From NCBI GenBank assembly GCA_964389805.1, contig CAYMFU010000100.1, forward strand, positions 1 to 5,915: a stretch of 5,915 bases of DNA, written 5' to 3'. Below, in pieces: positions 1 to 5,645 of this stretch. The stretch is from JAGTVG01 sp964389805. GTDB lineage: Bacteria > Bacteroidota > Bacteroidia > Cytophagales > Cyclobacteriaceae. Numbering within the stretch: the first letter of the stretch is position 1; the number at the start of each line of letters is the position of its first letter. The position numbers and the translations under genes were made by a program. The notes below the pieces were generated by a model. It saw only the letters and a list, made by a program, of their open reading frames with translations, was not told the origin of the DNA and searched no databases.

Positions 1-1068
1 AAGATCATAGAGATGTTTTCTCCAGACTTGCCAGACTTGCTTTCCTTCACATTCATACCAGATATGCTCAATACTTTCTTTTCTTAACTCCAGATGAAAG
101 GCCAATCCAGCTTTATATCCTCTATCCTCTTTTCCATAGCCAAGCCATAATAATTCAAGTTCCTCGTTTAAATCATATTCACTGTAAATGGATTGCATAT
201 CCATATTTCTGGGATATGAACTCATAATGCCAATGGATCCGAAGAATTCGAGATTTGAAAATCCGATTTCCAATGCCTGCCTTCCTCCCATTGCCGAACC
301 GGCCAGGGCCCTGTACTGTCTGTTTCTAATCGTTCTAAAATTTTGATCAATTACCGGAATTAAATCATTTAGTAACAATCCTTCAAAATCATTATCCTCT
401 CGAGAAGGCCTGCCGGGATTCTCCGATCCTGGAATTGCAGCATATCCGTTATCCATTACTATGATCATAGGTATAGCCTGACCGCTGCTGATAAGATTAT
501 CCATAATAAAATTAACTTTCCCCTGATATACCCATGCCATTTCACTTTCCCCTGCACCATGTTGTAGATATAATACCGGAAATCTTAAATTTAAATCTGA
601 ATGATAACCTGGAGGTGTATATATCAAAGCCACTCTTAATGTATTGGTTGTTTTTGAATGGTACCATTTTGCACTCACAACCCCATGAGGTACTTTATTT
701 GGATGATAGAACACGAGATTATCATTAGGAATTTCCAATCCCGATGTCTCCTTGCCCCATCCGAAATATGTCGGTTGACCAGGAAAATTAACAGCCACAC
801 TATCAATAACTAATTGATAATAATGAAATCCGGCTTCGATTGGTGGTGTTGTCACCTCCCAGGTTCCTTCCCGTGTTAAATTCATAAAGTGTTTACCTCT
901 AAGGGCATTTCCAAGACCTTCGACGTAGAGGGAATTTGCATACAATGCCGAAACTTTAAAAGTTACACTCCGGTCGTCGTGTATGGTCACAGAACCTTGC
1001 CCGAAAAGATTTTGAGAAATAGCCTGAATGATCAAGATAATCAGAAACCCGGACTGTATTCTTCTCAT
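1..1068 (-). CDS. Secreted CE1/enterochelin-esterase-like protein, probable pseudoenzyme (3' end beyond window)
   Basis: The frame is open from ATG at 1068 to the left edge (356 codons, no stop), so only a short C-terminal tail is likely missing. Residues 1-24 form a signal peptide (MRR, then a hydrophobic run, ending LFGQ). Residues ~26-115 resemble the CBM48-like/E-set domain found in front of Bacteroidota feruloyl/acetyl-xylan esterases (HDDRSVTFKV, GTWEVTTPPIEAGFHYY). The rest is an alpha/beta-hydrolase esterase domain of the XynZ/Fes type: VLYLQHGAGE (165-174), VNFIMDNLI, NDLIPVIDQNFRT, and LGYGKED near the end. The nucleophile elbow, normally G-x-S-M-G-G, reads G257-S-A-M-G-G262, so the Ser position is Ala259. 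The catalytic His of the usual G-H-x-W-x-x-W-R motif is Gln344. The probable acid Asp315 and the HG oxyanion region remain. Active homologues release ferulate or acetate from plant polysaccharide; this one more likely binds ligand without hydrolysis. It lies 70 bp downstream of the deacetylase on the same strand. No Shine-Dalgarno is visible. Family assignment is firm; function is not. Confidence 0.9.
   Translation of the reverse strand, partial: MRRIQSGFLIILIIQAISQNLFGQGSVTIHDDRSVTFKVSALYANSLYVEGLGNALRGKHFMNLTREGTWEVTTPPIEAGFHYYQLVIDSVAVNFPGQPTYFGWGKETSGLEIPNDNLVFYHPNKVPHGVVSAKWYHSKTTNTLRVALIYTPPGYHSDLNLRFPVLYLQHGAGESEMAWVYQGKVNFIMDNLISSGQAIPMIIVMDNGYAAIPGSENPGRPSREDNDFEGLLLNDLIPVIDQNFRTIRNRQYRALAGSAMGGRQALEIGFSNLEFFGSIGIMSSYPRNMDMQSIYSEYDLNEELELLWLGYGKEDRGYKAGLAFHLELRKESIEHIWYECEGKQVWQVWRKHLYDL
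22..39 (-). repeat. 9-bp perfect tandem repeat coding QVW-QVW
   Basis: Two adjacent copies of CAAGTCTGG on the minus strand encode Gln-Val-Trp twice (residues 344-349) in the esterase-like protein. The second copy corresponds to the normal W-x-x-W-R tail of the family. The first copy sits where the family has His-x-Trp, so it replaces the catalytic His without changing length. Confidence 0.9.
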
Positions 1069-1138
1069 AAGAATACCATTATAATTTCTTATTGGTATCA
1101 CGACTGTTTAATATTATTTGCCAAATTCCATCAATTTA

Positions 1139-1918
1139 TTATAATGATAAAAGTGCCCGGCCAACAGGTAATATACTAACATGTTCCATACCTAGCAATC
1201 TGTCAAGTAATTCATCAAGGTAACTTGAATTCATAGGTCCCCATCCCTCACCATCAAGACCATGTGCATTGAAGATAAACCATCCCTTTGGTTCAGAAAG
1301 AAATTTCTGCAGTTGCTCTTCAAAGTATAAATCTATATTATCAGGACCGGCACTTATACATGTTAACTTTTTCTGTCTTTTATGAGGAAGCTTATTAATA
1401 GCATTGCCAGCAGTCCTGAATGCCAAGACCTTATCCTTCAGCCATTCTTCCAGCTCTTCAGTTGAAGAATTAAATGGAAAATTAAAGATGGCCTTAAGAG
1501 GATTGAAATCATCAAGATTCTCAGAGAAATAATCAAGGGATTTTAAAATAAGCTTTTGGGCGTCAGCAAGTGCTATCCTGCCTAGATTTTCATGCTTGTA
1601 TCCATGTGGCATAATTTCATGTCCTCTTCTCTTCAACTCATTCCATAAATCAAAATCACCGATTACTTTTGTTTGAATATAATTATCAGGAGGTTTAAAA
1701 TCCTTAAAATGACCAGAAGCTATAACATTAAAGCAGGCACTCAATTCATATTTTTCATAGATCTCCGCTGTTTTTAAAAAAGATCTTTCAAATCCATCAT
1801 CAAAGCTAATCGAAACTATGTGCGTGGTCTTTTTTGTAAAATTTCTACAGTTTGCTAAAAAAGGGATTGCTAAAACTCCAATACCAGCTTTTACTAAAAA
1901 TGATCTTCTACTATGCAT
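1139..1918 (-). CDS. Tat-exported lipoprotein polysaccharide deacetylase (NodB/CE4 fold)
   Basis: A 259-residue protein that probably removes N- or O-acetyl groups from a polysaccharide, using a divalent metal, outside the cytoplasm. The N-terminus carries a twin-arginine motif (S3-R-R-S-F-L-V-K) followed by a hydrophobic segment and a lipobox L21-A-N-C24, so Tat export and lipid anchoring at Cys24 are expected. NodB motif 1 is S38-F-D-D-G42 (Asp40 likely base, Asp41 metal ligand). Motif 2 is H105-G-Y-K-H109 (two His ligands). Motif 3 is altered: F145-N-F-P-F-N150, with Asn in place of the usual Arg. Late motifs are G212-W-F-I-F and N217-A-H219-G, giving the candidate catalytic His. The metal triad is complete, so it is probably active. 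The ATG at 1918 gives the export signal; no Shine-Dalgarno is seen. It precedes the esterase-like gene by 70 bp. The exact substrate (chitin-type, peptidoglycan, xylan) cannot be read from the sequence. Confidence 0.9.
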   Translation of the reverse strand: MHSRRSFLVKAGIGVLAIPFLANCRNFTKKTTHIVSISFDDGFERSFLKTAEIYEKYELSACFNVIASGHFKDFKPPDNYIQTKVIGDFDLWNELKRRGHEIMPHGYKHENLGRIALADAQKLILKSLDYFSENLDDFNPLKAIFNFPFNSSTEELEEWLKDKVLAFRTAGNAINKLPHKRQKKLTCISAGPDNIDLYFEEQLQKFLSEPKGWFIFNAHGLDGEGWGPMNSSYLDELLDRLLGMEHVSILPVGRALLSL

Positions 1919-2200
1919 AAATGTAAGTTTGTTAATATTTAGAAAACAAACTGGTTATTTTTTAAATTGAGAAAACATATAAAAACAGAAATCCTGGTAT
2001 TCTTAGAAATTTACAAAAAAAAAACATGATTTCATAATCCCCAAAAGATGGATTTATCTAAAATTATGGACTAATAAATAGATCATAATAATAAGCATAA
2101 GGCTCTATATATCAGCTATTTATTCTGTCTTATTAAATGTTTTTCTTAAATAAGAGAAAAGAGATTCAAAGATCGTTCTTAAGGAAGTATTGGTTTGTGG
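1919..2200. other. AT-rich intergenic spacer between reductase and deacetylase genes
   Basis: This stretch of about 280 bases has no convincing ORF or RNA gene. It holds a run of ten A residues (2015-2024) and an imperfect AT-rich hairpin (CTTATT 2129-2134 with AATAAG 2149-2154) that is too weak to call a terminator. It may carry the deacetylase promoter. Without a strong terminator, read-through from the upstream minus-strand genes remains possible. Confidence 0.6.
2014..2045 (-). promoter_or_regulatory. Possible Bacteroidota-type promoter for the deacetylase gene
   Basis: Read on the minus strand, TTTG (2045-2042) is followed after 20 nt by TTTTTTTG (2021-2014). This matches the Bacteroidota consensus TTTG-N19-21-TAnnTTTG except for one base (T for A in the -7 box). 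It would give a leader of roughly 90 nt before the ATG at 1918. The -7 match lies inside a homopolymer run, so chance is a real alternative. Confidence 0.27.
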
Positions 2201-3196
2201 CTAAAGATTTAAAATAGTATTCCAGATCTGCTTATTAACTGGAATTCCCAGTTTCGCATTCTCAATTCTAGTAATAAGGGTTCTTTCTCCTGGGTAATAA
2301 ATTTTATCCCCCTTAATGGCTGTTTCTGAGCTATGCAAATTCTGTAGCACATCATGAATAATTTTTGAAGTGAAATCATGATCCAGCCATTCCATATTTA
2401 TCGAAATAAATACTTGTGACAGTCCATATTCGGAATTTCTTAATCCAATCCGATGCGTCGGATCACCTTTCGCAAGGATAGCTGCCAGCAAGTCCAATAC
2501 GAGAGATAACCCAGAGCCTTTCCAGAATCCTATAGGCAAAGCACTTTCATTATTTAAAATTTCCTGTGGATCTTTAGATAAAGATCCCTTGCTATCAAGA
2601 CCGCCAATATACTCCAAATTCTTCCCTTCATGAGAATAGGATTCCATTTTACCGTAAGAATATTGGGACATGGCCGTGTCCAGAACAATATTTCCTTCTT
2701 TTCTTGGAATCGCTATAATTAGGGGATTATTTCCCAGAACTGAACTTTTACTGCCCCATGCAACCATATTTGGCTCTGTATTCGTCCAGCAAATTCCAAT
2801 ATAACGTTTATCAGCGGCCTGCCATCCATATGTTCCTCCCCTCATCCAATGATTTGTGTTTGAAAGAGCAATACAGCCAATTCCTGCTGATCTGGCAATC
2901 TTCATAGCGCCAGTCATACACGAAAGTGCATTCAGAATTCCAGGTCCTAAGTTGCCATTCCATTGTTGGATATTTCCAAAAGAGGATATTTTCTCAGGCT
3001 CAGCATCAATTTTCACTATACCATCTTTTACATTTTTAATAAACCTGGGGAACCTGTTCAATCCATGAGAGTAGACTCCATCCATAGAAGATTCAGTGAA
3101 AATTTTCGAAAGGATTCCAGCTTTATCTTGCTTAAAGCCATATTTAATTAAAACCTGAAGTAAGGTTTCCTGAATTTCCCGGGAAGCAATTCTCAT
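2201..3196 (-). CDS. dlgD: 2,3-diketo-L-gulonate / 3-dehydro-L-gulonate reductase, YiaK-like (LDH2/MDG2 family)
   Basis: A 331-residue NAD(P)H-dependent oxidoreductase of the LDH2/MDG2 malate/L-lactate dehydrogenase superfamily, cytoplasmic (no signal). From memory it follows E. coli YiaK (332 aa) closely throughout: GVYSHGLNRFPRFI (40-53) with His44, the proposed catalytic His at the same number; NHWMRGGTYGWQAA (115-128); IGICWTNT (133-140); WG-x5-LGNNPL (147-159); DTAMSQYSYGK (173-183); PIGFWKGSGLSLVLDLL (221-237); and EYGLSQVFISI towards the C-terminus. YiaK reduces 2,3-diketo-L-gulonate to 3-keto-L-gulonate in ascorbate/sugar-acid catabolism; homologues are also annotated as 3-dehydro-L-gulonate 2-dehydrogenase. 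The NHW-RGG block separates it from ureidoglycolate dehydrogenase (AllD). The ATG at 3196 starts 13 nt after the creatininase-like gene's stop, so the two should be co-transcribed. No other diketogulonate pathway gene is in view, so the physiological substrate is inferred. Confidence 0.9.
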   Translation of the reverse strand: MRIASREIQETLLQVLIKYGFKQDKAGILSKIFTESSMDGVYSHGLNRFPRFIKNVKDGIVKIDAEPEKISSFGNIQQWNGNLGPGILNALSCMTGAMKIARSAGIGCIALSNTNHWMRGGTYGWQAADKRYIGICWTNTEPNMVAWGSKSSVLGNNPLIIAIPRKEGNIVLDTAMSQYSYGKMESYSHEGKNLEYIGGLDSKGSLSKDPQEILNNESALPIGFWKGSGLSLVLDLLAAILAKGDPTHRIGLRNSEYGLSQVFISINMEWLDHDFTSKIIHDVLQNLHSSETAIKGDKIYYPGERTLITRIENAKLGIPVNKQIWNTILNL

Positions 3197-3209
3197 TAAT
3201 TATTCTTAT

Positions 3210-4004
3210 TTAATCAACATAAATATCTTCCGGATCCGTCTTATCCAGTTCAATAAGGAACTCAGTAATTTTTGGGATAATTTTTCCTAAGTAATTTTTA
3301 CCTTTTTCTTCAGAAGACTTTGAGGGATTTCCAATTCCGGTATCTTTCGAAACTTTAGTCCACTCTCTGGGGGCCCATAACCATCCTTCATGACGTCCAT
3401 GAAATTTAAGTTTTTTACTGGATCCATCACCAGCTTCGGACAAAGGTAAAACCCAATCAGGGGCAATATGCATCATTATACTCGTTTCCATTTCGCCTGC
3501 ATGATCTCCTGTGTCTTCAAAATACTTTTTCCAATCTCCTTCTACCAGGTACCAGTTAATAGTACCAATAAAAAATCCTGGGTAATCAACCTTAATTTCA
3601 CGTATCATCTGTCTGAAATCATTCCCTCCATGTCCATTTAAGACAATTAATTTCTTTATCCCTTGCCCATAGAGTGAGTCTACAACATCCCGAAGCACGA
3701 AGGCCTGGGTTGAGGGATTCATATTAATGGTTAGTTTAATATCCAGTTGCTGGGTATTAACACCGTATGGAATAGTAGGCAAAACAGCTACCTTTACATT
3801 TTTCTCCCATGCTTTTTTTGCTGCTTCTGCTGCTATATAATCACATTGTATGTTATCTGTGCCATAAGGTAAATGAAAATTATGTGCTTCGGTAGCTCCC
3901 CAGGGAAGTACAGCAATTGAATAATCAGTCTCTTTAACAGACTTCCAATTATTTTCCGTAATAATGTATGGCCTGGGATTATTTTTACCTGATCTATCTG
4001 TCAT
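3210..4004 (-). CDS. Creatininase-family metal-dependent amidohydrolase
   Basis: A 264-residue cytoplasmic protein of the creatininase/creatinine amidohydrolase superfamily, close to the usual 240-270 residue length. Metal-site motifs are in order: LPWGATEAHNFHLPYGTDN (33-51), with Glu39, His41 and Asp50 as expected ligands; LNGHGGND (122-129), with His125; and DHAGEMETS (167-175), with Glu173. True creatininase has Asn-Gly-His-Tyr-Glu-Asn, where the Glu is a second-metal ligand. Here that position is Gly127, as in the wider family (formamidopyrimidine hydrolase ArfB, MftE-like peptidases), so creatinine is not a likely substrate. The reaction is probably hydrolysis of a cyclic or linear amide, or possibly a lactone. 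It is the first gene of an operon with the YiaK-like reductase (13-nt gap) and is divergent from the purine permease. The ATG at 4004 is preceded by an A-rich leader without Shine-Dalgarno, typical of Bacteroidota. Family is sure; substrate is unknown. Confidence 0.91.
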   Translation of the reverse strand: MTDRSGKNNPRPYIITENNWKSVKETDYSIAVLPWGATEAHNFHLPYGTDNIQCDYIAAEAAKKAWEKNVKVAVLPTIPYGVNTQQLDIKLTINMNPSTQAFVLRDVVDSLYGQGIKKLIVLNGHGGNDFRQMIREIKVDYPGFFIGTINWYLVEGDWKKYFEDTGDHAGEMETSIMMHIAPDWVLPLSEAGDGSSKKLKFHGRHEGWLWAPREWTKVSKDTGIGNPSKSSEEKGKNYLGKIIPKITEFLIELDKTDPEDIYVD

Positions 4005-4127
4005 ATTTTTCGTATTTATTTTTTTTAAAATAGTCTTTCTTCTTAATTTCTAAGATTGGCTCAATTTGCAATTAAATATATCTCTGCTTTACCAAATATT
4101 GCCCGATGCCAGAACAGCCTGATATTT

Positions 4128-4143
4128 ATTACAAATTTGTAAT
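4128..4143. promoter_or_regulatory. 16-bp perfect palindrome, candidate operator
   Basis: ATTACAAATTTGTAAT is a perfect 16-bp inverted repeat with no spacer. It lies midway between the divergent starts (about 125 nt from the creatininase-family ATG and 120 nt from the permease ATG). This position suits a dimeric regulator controlling both directions. No regulator gene is in the window and the sequence does not fit an operator family I recognise. Confidence 0.45.
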
Positions 4144-4227
4144 TTTTAGCTAACATCAATAAACAAATGACTGAATATATCCAGCATATTATAGTTTCTG
4201 TAAGATAGTAAAATTAAATTATCTACA

Positions 4228-4235
4228 TATTTTTG
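4228..4235 (+). promoter_or_regulatory. Possible -7 box of the permease promoter (TATTTTTG)
   Basis: TATTTTTG matches the Bacteroidota -7 consensus TAnnTTTG in every fixed position and ends 27 nt before the permease ATG, allowing a short leader. No TTTG is found 19-21 nt upstream, so the -33 half is absent or degenerate. AT-richness makes chance matches common. Confidence 0.35.
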
Positions 4236-4261
4236 CTTTATAAACTTTCCTAATTTTTATC

Positions 4262-4275
4262 AATGATCGATCATT
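4262..4275. repeat. 14-bp perfect palindrome over the permease start codon
   Basis: AATGATCGATCATT is a perfect inverted repeat that includes the ATG and codons 2-4 (Ile-Asp-His). It could be a protein-binding site or let the start region pair with itself in the mRNA. It may equally be a by-product of the coding sequence. Confidence 0.5.
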
Positions 4276-5555
4276 TTTTCAGACTTACAGAAAGGAATAC
4301 CAGCCTGAAACAGGAATTAATCGGAGGGTTGACCACCTTCCTCACCATGTCGTATATCATTTTCCTGCATCCTAATATGCTGGCTGAAACAGGAATGGAC
4401 AAAAGTGCCTTAATAACGATAACATGCCTCGCTTCTTTTATTGGTACACTAATTGTCGGATTATGGGCCAATGTACCTTTCGCTCTCGCACCGGGCCTGG
4501 GATTAAATAGCTTCTTCACCTATTCTGTTGTAATTGGATTAGGAGTTGACTGGCAAACTGCCTTGGGCGTCGTATTTATTTCGGGAGTACTGTTTCTTAT
4601 TCTTACCTTTTCCGGTTTCCGTGAAAGAATAGTCCATGCCATACCAATATCATTACGATTAGCCGTTCCTGCCGGGATTGGATTGCTGATTACTTTCGTT
4701 GGATTAAAAAACATGGGATTAATTATCAGTAACTCCTCAACCTTGTTGCAAATGGGGAAAATGTCATCGACACTAACAATCAGTCTTCTTGGCCTGGTTT
4801 TAATTATTCTTCTTGAAATAAAAAAGATAAAAGGGAGTATCCTTATCGGGATATTGTTTATTGTAATTTCAGGGATCATATTTGGTCTAATACAGATTCC
4901 TGAACACTTTATTTCCTCTCCCCCATCAATTGAACCCATCGTGTTCCAATTAAATATAATTCAGGCAATGCAAATCAGCTTTATTGGCATTATATTTTCC
5001 TTTCTTTTTGTAGACTTGTTTGACTCAGTCGGGACCATCATAGCTTGCTCTTATGAAGCTAAACTTGTTAAAAAAAATGGGAATATTTCGGGGATTGATA
5101 AGATCCTTGGTTCTGATGCGATTTCAACAGTAATTGGTTCCATCTTGGGAACAAGTACAATTACTACTTATATTGAATCAGCGTCTGGTATTTCAGCAGG
5201 CGCAAGGACAGGGTTATCTTCAGTACTCGTTGGCATATTATTCTTAATTGCCCCCTTTTTTGCACCGATCATTCAAATTGTCCCTGGTTATGCAACAGCA
5301 CCGGCCCTTGTTATTGTCGGATTATACATGTTTCGTAGTATTCAAAAAATTAATTTTCTTGATCTTGAAGATGGCATTCCGGCCTTCTTTACCATCATTA
5401 TAATGCCCTTTACCAGTAGCATCAGCTTGGGACTTTCATATGGTTTTCTATCGTTCATAATCTTGAAAATCATTAACGGTAAATTCAGGCAAGTTTCTGC
5501 AATCCTATGGATCATAGGAATATTATCCCTGGCTAATCTTATAATTTCTTCGTAA
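4263..5555 (+). CDS. NCS2-family purine nucleobase permease (AzgA/GhxP-like)
   Basis: A 430-residue inner-membrane transporter that probably brings in adenine, guanine or hypoxanthine by proton symport. The length and about 12-14 hydrophobic segments fit the AzgA/COG2252 branch of the NCS2 (NAT) family. Recognisable blocks are RNTSLKQELIGGLTTFLTMSYII (11-33), the usual start of this branch; FALAPGLGLNSFFTYSVV (73-90), the TM3 motif; LFVDLFDSVGT (248-258), with Asp251 at the TM8 substrate-site position; and GTSTITTYIESASGISAGARTGLSSV (296-321), with Glu305, the TM10 substrate/proton site. The TM1 loop reads LHPNML where relatives usually have VNPxIL. The first ATG (4263) gives the full N-terminal motif; there is no Shine-Dalgarno. 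It is divergent from the creatininase-family operon and is followed by a hairpin terminator. The exact base transported cannot be decided from sequence. Confidence 0.94.
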   Translation: MIDHFFRLTERNTSLKQELIGGLTTFLTMSYIIFLHPNMLAETGMDKSALITITCLASFIGTLIVGLWANVPFALAPGLGLNSFFTYSVVIGLGVDWQTALGVVFISGVLFLILTFSGFRERIVHAIPISLRLAVPAGIGLLITFVGLKNMGLIISNSSTLLQMGKMSSTLTISLLGLVLIILLEIKKIKGSILIGILFIVISGIIFGLIQIPEHFISSPPSIEPIVFQLNIIQAMQISFIGIIFSFLFVDLFDSVGTIIACSYEAKLVKKNGNISGIDKILGSDAISTVIGSILGTSTITTYIESASGISAGARTGLSSVLVGILFLIAPFFAPIIQIVPGYATAPALVIVGLYMFRSIQKINFLDLEDGIPAFFTIIIMPFTSSISLGLSYGFLSFIILKIINGKFRQVSAILWIIGILSLANLIISS

Positions 5556-5601
5556 TTCCTAATTCAAGTACAAAAAATCTATTCCTATTTTGGTCTGGCG
5601 C

Positions 5602-5633
5602 AAAAAAAAAGGCTGTCCTAAAACAGCCCTTTT
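5602..5633. terminator. Bidirectional intrinsic terminator between convergent genes
   Basis: The stem GGCTGT (5611-5616) pairs with ACAGCC (5623-5628) around a 6-nt loop. On the minus strand the hairpin is followed by nine T residues (complement of 5602-5610), a strong terminator; but that direction serves the YbaK-like gene, whose stop is at 5646. On the plus strand it is followed by CTTTT, a weaker tail, about 55 nt after the permease stop. The placement between two converging genes supports use in both directions. Confidence 0.85.
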
Positions 5634-5645
5634 ACAAATTAAAGA

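Larger units (their letters stand above)
4005..4262. promoter_or_regulatory. Divergent intergenic region, creatininase operon / purine permease
   Basis: The 258 bp between two outward-facing starts must hold both promoters. It is strongly AT-rich and contains no ORF of note. Visible elements are a 16-bp palindrome near its centre (4128-4143) and a TATTTTTG box facing the permease (4228-4235). On the minus strand an AATATTTG box (4100-4093) matches the Bacteroidota -7 element with one mismatch, about 90 nt before the creatininase-family start, but it has no TTTG at the right spacing. Confidence 0.6.

Noticed and set aside
295..297. Ser258 as the esterase nucleophile
   Set aside because: In G-x-S-x-G numbering it falls on the first x; the nucleophile position before Met-Gly-Gly is Ala259. 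Loss of the His as well supports true inactivity.
1073..1098. 6-bp inverted repeat (ATACCA / TGGTAT) just upstream of the esterase-like start
   Set aside because: Short arms, 14-nt AT-rich loop and no T-run; not above what is expected by chance in such sequence.
889..1179. Plus-strand 96-codon ORF, and the 64-codon one at 534-728
   Set aside because: Both lie antisense to the esterase-like gene, resemble no family I know and have no start signals; they are shadow frames.
2129..2154. AT-rich hairpin after the reductase gene as a terminator
   Set aside because: The stem is only A/T-rich with one mismatch and lacks a proper T tract on the minus strand.
2856..3151. Plus-strand ORFs of 70 and 62 codons
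   Set aside because: Antisense shadows of the YiaK-like gene, whose frame shows strong family conservation.
2201..3196. Ureidoglycolate dehydrogenase (AllD), which would link to the purine permease as an allantoin pathway
   Set aside because: The NHWMRGGTYGWQAA and GICWTNT blocks match YiaK; AllD has a different sequence there. No other allantoin genes are present.
4271..4939. Minus-strand ORFs of 82 and 139 codons
   Set aside because: They lie inside the well-supported permease gene in the opposite direction and show no recognisable protein motifs.
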